From Anseranas semipalmata (lineage: Eukaryota > Chordata > Aves > Anseriformes > Anseranatidae), in contig VXAA01004252.1 in NCBI GenBank assembly GCA_013399115.1, positions 1-64,000 of the forward strand: DNA of 64,000 bases, given 5' to 3'. This document shows positions 35,926-48,674 of this stretch, piece by piece. Each line of letters starts with the position of its first letter. The first letter of the stretch is position 1. The notes below the pieces were generated by a model. That model had not been told where the DNA came from. It worked only from the letters and a program-made list of their open reading frames with translations, and searched no databases. The position numbers and the translations under genes are program-made.

Positions 35926-37889
35926 TTTTGAAGACAAGGAAAATTAAAACAAACATGTAATACTTCAGGTCTTTAATTTGCCTTTCTGGTAACATAAAAG
36001 AAGTTGGGGTCCCAGATCTTAATCTCTGTATTAAACAATTCTGAGCATTTAAACATATCTAAGCTGAAATTCCTGTTTAAATTGAGAGTAAGCAAAAGGA
36101 CGCAGGTTCTTAGCACAGCAGTAAACCAGACTGGTACAGAATTACATGTGGCCTCTTGTGAAGTGTCTCCTTATGGCAGCATTGATCCCAGAAAGAAGCA
36201 CTTGCCTTTTATGAATGCTGGTGCTGTGATGCCCATACACTGCAATTCCATCTAAACCACTTCTACTTCTGACTGACTTTATCATCTCCAGCCTGTCCTT
36301 TCTGCTAAAAGCCTATTTTCTACTGGCTGCGTAGAAGGTTGCAGCATGTCAATTTTTAATTTAATTCCTCCAAGTGTGACTGTACACAATTTCCACTGTT
36401 CGCAGTGGCATCAGGCAGTGACTTTGTGCTTTGCACTGAGAGCTCTGAAGCTTTACACTGAAGAGCAGGTGAAGTTGTGAACATGCTTTTATCAATTGGT
36501 GTTTAGCAACAGGGCCTGGACTGCATTACAACAGGAGAGGTGTGTGCTAAACCGTCTTCACTTTTGTGATGAATTCACACTTTTCTGTCTTTACTGCCAT
36601 TCTTCAAACAGACACTGATTGTGGAGCCATGTTAGGGAGTGTTTATGGATGCAGTTGTAGTAGATCTGAAAAGTAGGTTACTTGCATGGAAGGTGACGAG
36701 GTAGTGGGAGACTGCAGACTCCTATGAACTGCAGGAGCCAAAACTACCTCCAGCCTCAGCTTCCGGTGAGTGCCTGAGCCAGCTTTGGGTGGAGGGACCT
36801 CAGAAATGCTTCAGGAAGTAGCCTTCAGGTGGAAGGATGACTGAAAGGCATTTGTTGGTGTGAGCAGAAAAACAGACTCAGCCTTGTCTGCCCCTCCTGT
36901 ACACAAGGAAGAGAGATTTGGTACATATCTGTAGATAAACAAGATCAGTCAGTGACTCCATTATAAATCAATTCTTCCCAAATTGAAATAAGCTGCAAAA
37001 CCAGTTAAAATAAGTAGTCAATATTTTATGAAATATTTTTTTTTAATTTTTTTAAAAAGCTGATTCAAAGTGGAAAAAACAAGGTATTACATTCTGGAAT
37101 GATAAAACCTAGAACATCTCAGGAGTATTTATTTTTTTTCTCTCTCTCTCTCTCTTTTTTTCTTTTTCCAGCCAGAAATTAATTTAGTCAAAACTGGCAT
37201 GTTTCAAAACATAATTATATTTTTCATTTTGAAGTGTTTTGTTGAGCTCCCCACCCAGTCTTATTTTATTTTTATTTTGGAGCTTTTATGCTAGGTTAAT
37301 CATCTTTTATGACTTTCTCTCATACGAAGTGAAGAATGGTCTTTGATTCTCCATCCAGAAGAGATGAGAGGGGTTCCCACCTCTGGACATGAGCAAATGA
37401 AATCAAAACACCTTGAATTAGACTTTTCATTTCTTCCTGTGCACTTTCCAGAGCCACAGTCTATTTCTGTGTGAAGTCCCCGTAGGCATCTATGAGCTAA
37501 GCAAATACACGCTCAGAGCTTGCTCATCATCAGTAATGAAGTAAAGGTCAATCTTTGTGAAGCCAGTGCTTGTGACTGTCAGAAAGAAAAAACGCTTGTA
37601 TCATTTAGCATCAGACGTAAGAGATAGCAAATAAGCAGGTATGCTAGGAAAAAACACACTTTCTTTCACCTGAATTAAAAATGAAGAACTTGTAAGAGCC
37701 AGCTCAGACTATCCATTTTGTCTCTGTGCTATCTAATTCTGGTAAAGCCCCCCAAACAAGCCTGTGGTACCTTCTAGGCAGTTCTACTCACAGAAAGAAA
37801 ATGCAGCTGGTGGACTGGAGGAAGTAGCTATCAGCATTTCTCAAGAAATTAAGCCAACAGCATAGCAGGACTGGCAGAAAAAGAGATCA
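35926..37889. other. Non-coding DNA
   Basis: Contains a (TC)8 run at 37140-37155. CTTCCG followed by GTGAGTGCC near 36762 is a good 5' splice-site match but has no convincing acceptor nearby. No gene is recognised. Confidence 0.5.
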
Positions 37890-38430
37890 TCTACAGCACC
37901 TTTGTGATACAGAAACCTATAGTGACCTGGTACATTTACTGTTTTCAGTAATGACCCTGTCATTACTGTGAGGGAATAAAATTGGGTGATGACACAGAGT
38001 GGAAGATACTGGGAATACAGAAGAAGATCAGAGTACCCTCCTGCAAGAACTACATGACCCAGAGGACAAAAGTAATAGAAATGAAATTAAATGTAGCAAT
38101 GCTATATGCAATGCCATGAATTTAAGAACTTAATAAAGATTTTTGCTGTAAGTGGGAGAAGCTCATTAGTTGGAAACAGCAAATACAGACAAAGATCAAA
38201 ATACATTAGTTTACCACAAGATGATCAGCAATTGTAAATGTGGCTTGGTATGAAAAAAGCAAATATGATATTAGGATGTATCAAGAGAAAGATTTCTAGT
38301 AGAGCTAGAGAAGTGATGACATACTATTTTAAAAGCAGAAGGCTGGATAGGAAAAAAGGCAGAGAAAATTTGAATATTGAAAATTAGAAGCTAGCAATAA
38401 TGAAATCAGGTCTGCAAGGAATATAGAGTC
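37890..38430 (+). mobile_element. Old CR1 ORF2 fragment (catalytic-loop region onward)
   Basis: GATGACACAGAG at 37987 is the DNA of the CR1 ADDT catalytic block. It is followed in correct order by GAACTACATGACCCAGAGGA (where CR1 has a W/N...DK linker), ATGAAATTAAATG (the MKFN block, 38080), AATTGTAAATGTGGCTTGG (NMSQQ-like, about 38230), GAAAAAAGCAAATATGATATTAGGATG (KKANAILGC-like, 38250-38279, split here only by decay) and AGAGCTAGAGAAGTGATGA (38304). Frames are broken throughout. It fades out before any 3' UTR, so both ends are lost. Divergence suggests an insertion predating modern bird orders. Confidence 0.65.
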
Positions 38431-40803
38431 AAAACTCACTGATGTAAATGGGAGTCATTCTGTTGAACACAGTGGAGGATGACTCCAGACTCATACATGT
38501 GGCCTGGAAAGAAAAAAACTCAGTCTTGTGTTTTAACCAAAACCATCTGTTTGCATTATTTTAATCCAAAGGCCACTTAAGTCATAGTATTCTGATAAGA
38601 CATATAGGCTGCTGGCTTAATCTTTCTATCAATCTGATTCAAAAAGTTTATGAAAATGATGTCCTGGAATGCACCATAGTATTTATAATGGCTCCTGTTC
38701 TTTATTTTAGCACTGGTACAGCAATAGAAAATAAATTAAAACATCACTGACACTTCCCAGTGTTTTTGACTGACCTTTATGCCTACTTTTTGCCGTTTAT
38801 ATTAGCAGTAAAGCATGTAGAGTAATAGTAGGCAGGAAAAATTGATTTTTAAGAAAACACTTCTAAAAATTGTGATTCTCTTAAAGTCACCTTCTACCTT
38901 AGTTCTTCAACTGCCTAGAAATTTCCCATTTGTGAATCTAGAAGTTGTGTGCTTGTTGTGTGGTTTTCATTTTGCTACATATTGCTCTATTGGTCACGTA
39001 AACAGCTGCTACAGTGAAACACAAAATCATTGGCAGTCTTATTTCCCTGAGCCAGAACAGAGGACAGTACATTCTTTTCAAGCGAAGTATAATGGAGTAA
39101 GCTATGAAAGTGTAAAGGAATTCAAAATCATTATTCTATTTGTTATGCCCTACTTGCTCTCCACAAAGGTATAAATCACAAAATCAGAAATCAGAAAAAT
39201 CAGAAAGCCAGAAAGTTCATTATTCCACTCATACTGATTATTTGTTACTAGTACCACTAAAACATTTAATTAATGTCTAGGTGACTGAGGCCATCATGAC
39301 TTTTATCTAAATAACTTGTGTTTCAGTTTAAGTTTTAGCCAGTGATGCTAAGTAGCTATTGTGGCTTCATTTAAGAAAATTTCAGAGTGAACATCTCCAT
39401 AAGTTTCATTTCCCCTTTTTGCTATTTTTGTAGGCATCCTATCACTTTTAAGCTGTTGATATTTGCTTGTGAAAAATGAGTTGGGTCCTACATATCTTTT
39501 TCTTTTATTTCTAGCTTCTTCCACGGCAGATCAGTCTCTTCATTGCAGTGAGTAATTTGTGTGCTGCAACTGTACTGTGAAAGAGAGCCCACTTAACTGC
39601 TGCTACGTTTTATGGCTTTGGCTATATAGACAGCAAGGGAAAAGGGGGTGCCTCTGAAGAGTGGAGATTTTTAAGTATAAGTAAAATCTGGGTGTGAAAA
39701 GCAGACTAGAAAACAGGTAAGCAGGGCAAAGACTGAATTAGTTTAAGGAACACCTAGGACAATAGGGAGTAATCAGATAGGCTATAAGGATGGATGATGA
39801 GGAGAGGAAGAACAAAAGGAAATTATATCTCTTTATATCTAGCTTTAAGAAATGTGTTTGTCTTATAGTTATCTTGCCTGATGTAAAATTAACAGGGGTG
39901 GAAAAAGAAAAGGCCCCTACTTCATCACATGGGAGAGAGGATGTCATACACAGGACAATCAGCTTTAGGCTGTAGCCTATGTGATGTACAAACAGAAACT
40001 CTGAAGTAAAACTTGTTGCACTCTCAGCAAGCCAGTGTGTTCTTATTCCTACAGGGTTTTAACATTTAGCCTTGAAATGTGTCTGAGTGGTTCATAGTTT
40101 AATTGATCTAATTTGCACATTTAATTCTTTCAGAATTATTCATTTCAAATCTATGTCTCTAGGGCTGTCAGTCCTGTCTTTCCACTTAATGAATATACAA
40201 TATTAATATAGCTGCAACTTTCTCTGCTCTCACGAGATTTAAATAGATTATATAAGTGTTTTTGTGTGAATTTCCTTTTATAAGCATTTCTAAACCACTG
40301 CTTTGGAGATCTGGGTGAGTAATACACAATAAGTCATTTATTGTGGAATTCATGCATACGGGTAGTAGGCTGCAATTTTCTCAGGCATTCACCTTCAAAA
40401 ATAGTAATGCAGTAGTTCACATGGATATATATATTTTGGGCCTCTATCAGATATCCGAAATACTGGTTTGTGCCTAAGCTACAATCCATTCAAGCTTCTA
40501 TTTTGTTTCTGGATAAATGTCAGGTTTCTGGTATGAATGTTTATAGGTTTGAAGCTCATTTTCCTTGTATGTGCTCCAGCCAGATCTTGTCAGTAGAATC
40601 TCTAAGCAGTATGGCAGACAGCAAAGTGATACTGGTAAGCATGTTCAGAGAGAGTGCATAAAAGTAGTCAGAGCACAACAGAAAGAGCAGCCACTAACCT
40701 ACCCACCAGCATTCTCGTGGCTCCTCTTTTTACCTCTGTTACTTTGATCAGTGACCAAACCACACACTGTGCAAAAATGTAGAGACTTAAGGCTCTTTCT
40801 CTC
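38431..40803. other. Non-coding DNA, one candidate microexon
   Basis: The 110-codon frame at 38842-39174 has no domain. Short AAATCAG tandem units lie at 39181-39215. A 33-nt segment (39515-39547) is flanked by a pyrimidine-rich TTTATTTCTAG acceptor and a GTGAGTAAT donor. This is suggestive but unsupported by any other exon. The rest is AT-rich unique DNA. Confidence 0.45.
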
Positions 40804-40861
40804 TTCCTTCCTTCCTTCCTTCCTTCCTTCCTTCCTTCCTTNNNNNNNNNNNNNNNNNNNT

Positions 40862-40913
<52 letters not shown>

Positions 40914-40915
40914 TC
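40804..40915. repeat. Compound (TTCC)n - gap - (TTCT)n microsatellite
   Basis: About nine TTCC units (40804-40841), then 19 Ns (40842-40860), then about fourteen TTCT units (40861-40915). The unit changes across the gap. The true length is unknown, because gaps of this kind usually mark failed assembly of a longer tract. All pyrimidine on the + strand. Confidence 0.95.
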
Positions 40916-42100
40916 ATTTTTCCTGAATTCTTCTCTAATTTACAGCAGTGTAAGTCCAAATGAACTTTGAAAGTTTCAGAACAGTTTTTTCATACCCACA
41001 TCTGTGTAATAAATTAAAGCCAGAAATTCTTGTCCCTATGTGATAAAAGTTATCAGCTTGCATATAATCAAAGGAACACCAAAAGCTATTGCAACCATTA
41101 ATAAAGATGACCTTGCTTAACAATAACTTATTTTTCAAAATGTCAATGCACATTGTCACTTAAAGATGGATACTTAGGGTTGTTTGTTTTTTTTTTTTTT
41201 TTGAAAACACCATTCACTTGACAATTAATATATTAGTCAAGGTTTTTTTCTACACATTGATTTGTCTGTCCTAGTAAGACATTGTTAGCAGGATTCCATG
41301 TGCTACAACCACCATTTCTGAGAAATTTACTGCATACTGATTTTGTATCAGGCAACCCGTGAAGCAGCTGAAGAGCCTCAGCTCAGAGGATGAATACCTA
41401 ATTCCAGGACTGGATCCTGCTTGTGCTTTAGAACTCCTTTAAACATTCTTTGTCACTTTGAAACAGGCTCTTTCTGTGTTGTATATATAGATCTAGGTAA
41501 CTAGTGAAAAACTCAGGTGTACAAGAAAGAAGCACTTAGAATAACTCATATTTAAAATGATACACATTGTACTGTAGTGATGTTCAGTGTGTTCCCAGCT
41601 CCTTTAATAGAAGTATTTATTAATAATTAGATGATTATGTAATTGTTACTTAAACAAAACAAACAGTTTCTTTTCACTTGTTTATGAGATGAAACACTTC
41701 AAATTTAAAGTTATTTATTGTTGCCATTCTGAGGAAGTTTCCATTCTTGCTCCAAGACCCCAGGTGCAAGCGTAGAAAACTCAGCCTGGCTGCGCTGTGT
41801 CTAATTCCCTGCAAGTTGTCATGTCATTGTTTAAGGGCTTGGACATTTCCTGGCTGATTTAGCATGGTGTTTGCAAGGCAGCTGCATATAACAACAGCCT
41901 GCTATTGGGGCTACATCTAAGCTGCTGCAGAAATTCCTTTTCATTATGCTATTAAAATAGTGCTTTGCGTACTTTGACAGCAAGAAGTTTCCCAAGCTGC
42001 CTCCTATGCAATCTAGTTGTTCAGATTTTTTGCTGCTATTCTGAAACTTAATGTCATTCGTATTAGACATCTTAGGGAATTTATTTTATTATTTTTCTTT
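40916..42100. other. Non-coding AT-rich DNA
   Basis: T-run at 41187-41202. No supported gene or interspersed repeat. The 42017-42205 frame is an extension into the CTT repeat and is not a gene. Confidence 0.5.
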
Positions 42101-42199
42101 CTTCTTCTTCTTCTTCTTCTTCTTCTTCTTCTTCTTCTTCTTCTTCTTCTTCTTCTTCTTCTTCTTCTTCTTCTTCTTCTTCTTCTTCTTCTTCTTCTT
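42101..42199. repeat. (CTT)33 / (GAA)33 perfect triplet repeat
   Basis: Ninety-nine bases of uninterrupted CTT on the + strand (GAA on -), flanked by T-rich sequence. GAA/TTC tracts of this size can form intramolecular triplex DNA and are length-unstable, which is established for this repeat type. A poly-Leu frame across it is an artefact. Confidence 0.97.
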
Positions 42200-43811
42200 T
42201 TTTAAATGATCTTTTCTCTGGGGCTCTGATGTCAAAATACATCAATATAGCTAAAAATCAGCACTTTCAATAAAGAGGGAAGGTAGAGGTGTTTTGAGGT
42301 TAGATGACTGCTGCAACTTTTTAAACTGAGTACTCAGTCATCCTGTATCAACATAGATAAACCATAGATATGCACTGTAAATTCAGTCTTCTGTATTCTT
42401 CCAAAACCATTATTTTGCTACAGTGAGACCCAGCAATATCCGCCATAGGATATGGTGTGATTCATGTTAGTTGAGGACAGGGCAAATGAGCATAAGAGGC
42501 TTTGGACTATTCATTTGCAAGCAGACAGATAGTGCCACGTCATGTGCTCATCCCCGTACAAATGTGACCCAAAGTTTGGACCATGAGTGGAGGAACACTA
42601 ACATGAACAAGATGAACTTCTAAGAACTCCTTAGATGCATTTTTAGTCTTGAACTGATGACTGAGGAAAAGAAGAAAGAATCAAAGTCGGGATTATAGCT
42701 TAGTAAACAGGCATAAATGCCTTGGAAAAACGCTGTTCTTTGCAGCTGTCACACCAAAGGGCAGTGAGAAAGGGAAGTATTAGCATTGTGGCATTTTCCC
42801 CAGAAAATTCTGCAACATATCTCCTGCAGCTGAATGAAGGGAAAGCTTCCCTGAGAGTGGTGATACCAGCATCTTGACAGCACATTCTTGGCATGAAGGT
42901 GCAGGTGGTCCACTGTGCTGGAGAAAGCTTGGTCTCCCTGAAGCTTCCATTTGCTGAGGGTGTTGTAACTGTTGCCCTGTTTCAGTTGCTGGTGTATGGA
43001 GAACCACCACGCTGGTGAGGTGCCTGGAACGAGCTGCCTTCCCCTGCAGCTCACAGCTATTCCAGCCAAGATGCTCCGTGTAGCACCTTCCCGTCCTGCT
43101 GTCCCCTGTCCCCTCGCTCAGGCCTTCCCTCTGCCTTGTGCTGGCACTCATCTCTGAGCTGGCTCAGCCTCTCCACTCAGCCAAAGAGTGGTGGGTGATG
43201 GAAGGAGGGTGGAAAGAAGGGCTGGGGTAGATGTCTTACATCCTATCCCATGTGCACTCTTTTTTTTTTTTTGGTAATGTTTAGTGTGACTTCCCTCCTT
43301 GCTTTCTCACTTAATGTGCTTAAAACCCTTCAATGACTGATCAAAAACTAATCTCTTTTTGTTTTCCTGAGGTTTCTCTCCTTTCTCCCTCTTCTGAACA
43401 AGAGAAATTGGTCACCTTTTCAGTATGGGAAGACATAAAGGCTGGTTTTACTTCATGTAAAACGTTACTAAGATCTCTAATGTGAACAGGTCTGTGGTTT
43501 TAATGTTTTAAGCTGTACTTAACCCCAAAGCTTTTGATTATTTATTTATTTAAATTAGTTTGTTTATTTATTTTTAACAAAGTAAGAAATCCCTCCTGTG
43601 CTGGGTGGCTGTGACATGTGGGCTAACGCTAGCAACTAAGCTACTAGTCAGAAATGAAACTGAACTACACCAAATGTCAGCTGGTGACTTGGTTATGACA
43701 GGAAGATGCGAAAAGTTTTTTTTCTATTTTCTTCACACAAACTATAATATGGTTTTCCTTTCCCTAAGCAGTTCTTTCACTTTTGCTGGACTTAGATCTT
43801 AAAAGACTGTG
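42200..43811. other. Non-coding DNA with a mildly GC-rich patch
   Basis: The patch 42830-43170 is less AT-rich and gives overlapping frames on both strands (42749-43069 -, 42780-43151 -, 42972-43157 +). None shows a domain. A T-run is at 43260-43272. No repeat family is recognised. Confidence 0.45.
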
Positions 43812-43868
43812 ACCCAGCAAGGGGCTGTGTGAAAAGGAACACAACCCAGGGGGCAGTGTGAAAAGGAA
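43812..43868. repeat. Two-copy imperfect tandem duplication
   Basis: ACCCAGCAAGGGGC then TGTGTGAAAAGGA (43812-43838) is repeated as ACCCAGGGGGC then AGTGTGAAAAGGA (43844-43867). Period about 31-32 bp, with a 3-bp shortening in the second copy. Confidence 0.75.
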
Positions 43869-46800
43869 AATTTCAAGGAGAAATAACTGTTTGAAGGTCA
43901 CTCACTGTAGACTTAGATTGAGAGTCTAAGGGTCCCATAAAAAATAGAAGAAATGGGATAGGGAAAAAGCTATGAAATACGAAGGAGTTGTAATACCACA
44001 GAAGAAAAACTAAATTAAGTCTCCATATCCACTCCAAATTGAATTCATATGGTGACAAACGTTGTTCACAATAGTAAAAAATTTTCATATGACAGGAAGG
44101 GAAATTCTCAACTGCTGAATAAAGCATCCTGTTTATCAGCTGTCATCAGGGCCTGCTGAACAAAACACTAAGAAAATATTTGCGCTTGAGATCTAATGTA
44201 CTCAAAATCAGGCAGGATGTTTAAAAGTTTCATTAGCATGCCATTAGTATCAATGAAGAATAAGAAATGTATATGTATTATTTTTTCCTCTTTCTCCTCC
44301 CCAGTCACTCTGTCCACAATCACAATGCATGCCTCTAAAATTCAGGCCCCTCTGAAGTAAAGTGCAGTACAGTTGTCTGCCCAGGTTCTTGTTCAACTGG
44401 TGTTGACAAATGAATGCCTTTCATAAACTGCTGGCAAAGCTCAGAGAAAGAATATGAAACTCTTGTCAGATGCTGCATTTCCAAATCAGCTGGATATTTC
44501 AGTATTTCACTAAGATGAATTTGCCTGCATAGCATCATCCTTAGAAAAGGAAGCCTGTGCACATTCCTGAGCGCACACAGCTCTGCAACATGCTGGGGGT
44601 TTTAAAAGTTAATTTCTAAAAGACAAAAACAGTAGAACCACAGTGTGGGGTCTGGTCAGAGGAGGCAAGAACCAAGCCGTAGCCACAGCAGTGCACCGAG
44701 GCTGCCTCCTGCACCTGTGTTGCAAGGAGGCAGCTGAGAAGTGAGCGAGACAGCAGGAGCTTTGCCAGCTCTTGGGTTTGCTCCTACACCAGGGGTGGCA
44801 GGAGCCATGTGGGGATGGAGCTGGGTACCCCTGGGATGGTAGTGCCCTGCAGGCTGAGGCTGTCATAGTGCATGCACCATGTGCCCTTGGTCCCAGGCCA
44901 GCATTTGGCAAAGTCTGAAGCAGGCAGAGCAGCACCACCACAAATTCGTTCACCAGATTTATACAACAGACATGAGATCTGCCATCCTGCTCACTTTTTA
45001 ACTGTTGGAGATCATACTGGAGTTTTTAAAACAGCTTCCCTAAAAAGTTTTCCTGTTGGTTATATACTGTCTACTAAAAAGAACTGTGAGCACAATGTCT
45101 TTCATATGTTGCTGATTTTTGTTGGATGTTCACTTTCTGTTTGCAAAAATGGTATGTCTACATGTTGTGCTGAAACTTGTGGAGTGCCCTAAATGAGCAT
45201 GAGTATTACAAGCATTGCTGTCAGCTTAGCTATGTATGTTTTCTAAATATTGAGTACAGCACCATACTCTTTGCAGGACTTTGGCTGTCTAACTTAAAAG
45301 CAGAGTAGGCACCCCTATGCTGTTACACCACATAGGCAATACTTTAGTGCTAATGAAGCTTTGGAAACCCTCAAATAATTTATCTAGGCAATATAGACAT
45401 TGCTTATATTTGTTTCTCTTTAGGAGTGACAAGGACCCACAGGTAACACGATGTCATTAAATACAGAGATAGGCAGGTAGTTATTTTTTCATTCAGAACA
45501 ATGATGTTACTCGCTGCTGTTCCGTAGAAGCCAGGCTGGCTGCATAGTCACTGCACTGTAATGATAGTTGGCTGCATGTGGTAGGCTGAAACAATGAAAG
45601 CTGTAAGGTAGAAATACTAATCGGTAATGTAAATGGAAACTGCACTCAGCTGCTCTGAAAGTAAAATTAATTAGAGCTGTGAGAATTTTGGGAGGGAACA
45701 ATAACTCTCCACAACCAAATCTTTGGTGATAAAAACAGAGTTCACTGATATTTACCTTAGGAAGGTTTCTTGGTTCAAGGATAAAGTTTGTGGTATCGGC
45801 TGGATACATACACCCAAAAATAGGCAGAATATTTGGGCTCCTCTGCCCATGAGACACACTCTGGTCAGAAGGAGTGATGTGAATTGGGGCCTATTCCAAA
45901 TGAGCACACTGACCGCTGGTGAGATGGACAGGCTTGATCCGGTTCTGGCAATTTCTGAAATATTCCACTTGAAATATAATGAGAGGAGGCTCTGGTTTTG
46001 TGTTTTAAATCTTGATGTGCTTCATTAAAAGGAATTTCTTATTCAGACAATATGTATGAAATTTGATATTACATATTTTTAAAAATTCTCCGAGGTTTTC
46101 CTGCCATCAAAGGCTAAGAAGTGTGCATGATTGTGTTGTATCATCAGAAAGTGCTTTCAGGGTCACAGGTTTATTTCAGGAGATTAGATCAGCTCTCTAC
46201 GTCTTAACTTCTAAGACTATACTTATTTTCAACAAAAGCATTCCCAGCACCTGTTTCCTCACAATAGCCTTTCCCCCCCCCTCTTTCATCCCTCCTGGTA
46301 TCTGACCTTCTGCAGCCTGTCTCCAAAAAAAAGACAAAAATGAAAACCCAAGATTGATTGTTAAGATCTGGTAATCAGAGATGGCAGATGATAAATTTAA
46401 TTGTGTTGCAGTATTACTAGCATGGTTTTCTGTGAGACAGATTGTACACAGTGAAGCACACAAAGGAGAAAGACATTAAGCAAAATGAGATGCAGTATTT
46501 TACTGTTCAGCACAGCTATGAGCTAATCTTGCCCCACTGAAATTAATAGAATTGTTACTACACACTAACAGATGAACAGTCTGTCCTGATCTAAATAAAA
46601 GGAGATAAATTCATCTTTCATGAGAGTCCTCGAGTCTTTCACAGAACTTTTTCCACCCATGCTGGTGATTATATGGACCCTCTTTTACTACACTGACATG
46701 CTGTGATTTTTCTTTTTTGACTAAAGGAGATTAGGAGATATAAAAACATTAGCATGGAGAGGGAAAATAAAACAAAAAAAGCTGGTAGCAGAGTAATAGG

Positions 46801-47156
46801 ACACAGAAGACAGCCAGCTTTACAGGCACATCAGCGTGTTGAAAGAGTCTGGTCATCATGATGACAACGACCTCTTTTGGAAAAGCCGTGCTGTTACCTC
46901 CATCTTGTCTCTTGTCCTTCTTATGCAAGTATGTGTTAAAGGAAACACAGCATTTTTAACACTGGTTTTGATGTTATAAATAATGAAGTCTTTGCTGTTG
47001 CCAGTCCTTGTATGGAAGGATGGGTAATACTTTTCTGTCCTTGTAGGGCAACCATAGGCCTAATGAACAGCAGAGCTCCCAATCCAAACATGCCACTCAC
47101 TGCTGGATAACCAGCCAGTCCCACTGATGTCTGCAAGATGGGCCCTCTGCTGTGTT
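43869..47156. other. Non-coding DNA with a GC-rich patch at 44640-44930
   Basis: The GC-rich patch gives a 114-codon minus-strand frame (44953-44609) with no recognised domain. It may be an unrecognised repeat fragment. The C-run at 46272-46280 and AT-rich remainder hold nothing else supported. Confidence 0.45.
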
Positions 47157-47189
47157 GACAGCAGGCCTATAACTATACAGCCTGCTGTC
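47157..47189. repeat. Perfect 10-bp inverted repeat with 13-nt loop
   Basis: GACAGCAGGC (47157-47166) and its exact reverse complement (47180-47189) flank a 13-nt AT-rich loop. It could fold as RNA on either strand, but the stem is too short for a microRNA precursor as seen. Function unknown. Confidence 0.6.
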
Positions 47190-48644
47190 CCCAGCAGATA
47201 GGGCAAGGCACATATAGAAATGATATTTATTTTCACCTTATATCTGAACATACACCATCTCCAAGAGCAACCTGTGATGCAGAAAGAAAAAGAATTAAGG
47301 TTTTTCACCCAACGTATTGCACAAAATTAATTTCAAGAGAGCACTAAATCCTAGCTCTATGAGAGATACATACCAATATTGACTAATGTATAGCTACCTA
47401 TCTGTCCAAAACCCAGCATTTATCTAGTTATTCAGCAAAGAACTCCTCCTGTCACAGGAGGCTGTTACCCTTGGCAGCTCTCCGGACTGTATCAGCACTT
47501 CTATAATCACATTTGCACTCGTTATGGAAGAAATGAACTGTTTATTCTCAAAAAGGAAAAATATGTTTTGGCATGTCCAGTGAAAATTGAAGTTACATAA
47601 TCTGTTACAATGCAGAAGTGAAACTGCCTTCAGGCACCAGTGAAACATGACTGGCAAATATACAACAAATGTGCTGATAAGGCTATCTGCCACGGTCAGG
47701 TATACAGGAGCTGAAGAGAGAGTACAGATGGTATTTACTTCTGTTTTATTTTACTGTAGCCAGGTAAAATAAATATTCTTAATATTCTGTAGCATGTTTT
47801 AAATAAACAGATGAATATTTCACTTATGGATATTAGATTTATTATGTCATATGTATTTGCTAATTACAGTGAAATGGCCAGAAATATAATTCATAGAAAT
47901 ATAGTCATTTCAAGTTATTACTCAAAGCATTTAGATTCCCAAATGAAGGTAAGAAGTAAGGTCTTTGGGAGTATTTCAGATCAATTTGTGTAACGGCATT
48001 TGTTGCAGTCCACAGATTTAAGAGAAAATTTGTGAGAGAAAGAACATCAGCAGGTCTAATTCAAGCTCTCCTACAAGCCTTGCTGCAGTCAAGTTACATG
48101 TTGTTAATACTGCTATATATTCCATCTGTCGACTTGGAAAAGCTGAAAACTTTGTGATAGATACAGAATTTGGAGTCAGAATGTGGCATGCTCAGAGAAA
48201 CTGAAGTGCCTGAGATACAAGAACAAGCATGTGTTTTCTTACAAAGTATTGTATCAAACAATGGTCAGATGTCCTCTTCTCAAACATGATTTGCCATGGA
48301 CCAGGCTGTCTGTGGGCACCGGCCAGAGAGGTTTCCTTTTGTCTTACCGCCACATGCAAGCCTCCTCCTGGGCACACATGAAGGAGTGCAGAATTGCTCC
48401 AGAACAATTGCAACCATTCCGAAACAGAAGATTTAGCCCAGGTTTCTAAGATGACTAGTCCCTAGTCAGGTCACTGCCATTCTGTCATCTTTTTGTTGTT
48501 CCCTGGTATCCAATTATAATTCCTATAAAAAAAAGAAAAAGAAAGAAACTTTTGTGATCAATCATTCTGTGAACATCTCAGTGACAAGAACCATCAAGCT
48601 TGTGGGCCAGTTTTAATCAGAAGGATAGAGGTCTCAGCGATAAT
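47190..48644. other. Non-coding DNA
   Basis: No supported gene or repeat. Small frames such as 48183-48449 carry no domain. Confidence 0.5.
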
Positions 48645-48674
48645 TAAAGTTTATAAAGTTTACAAAGTTTATAA
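48645..48674. repeat. 9-bp tandem repeat, three units
   Basis: AAAGTTTAT, AAAGTTTAC and AAAGTTTAT follow directly, then AAA. A minor tandem repeat. Confidence 0.85.

Noticed and set aside
36734..36770. Exon-like segment ending at a GTGAGTGCC donor
   Set aside because: The upstream CTGCAG lacks a pyrimidine tract, so an acceptor is not supported.
42017..42205. Poly-leucine open frame
   Set aside because: It is the translation of the CTT triplet repeat.
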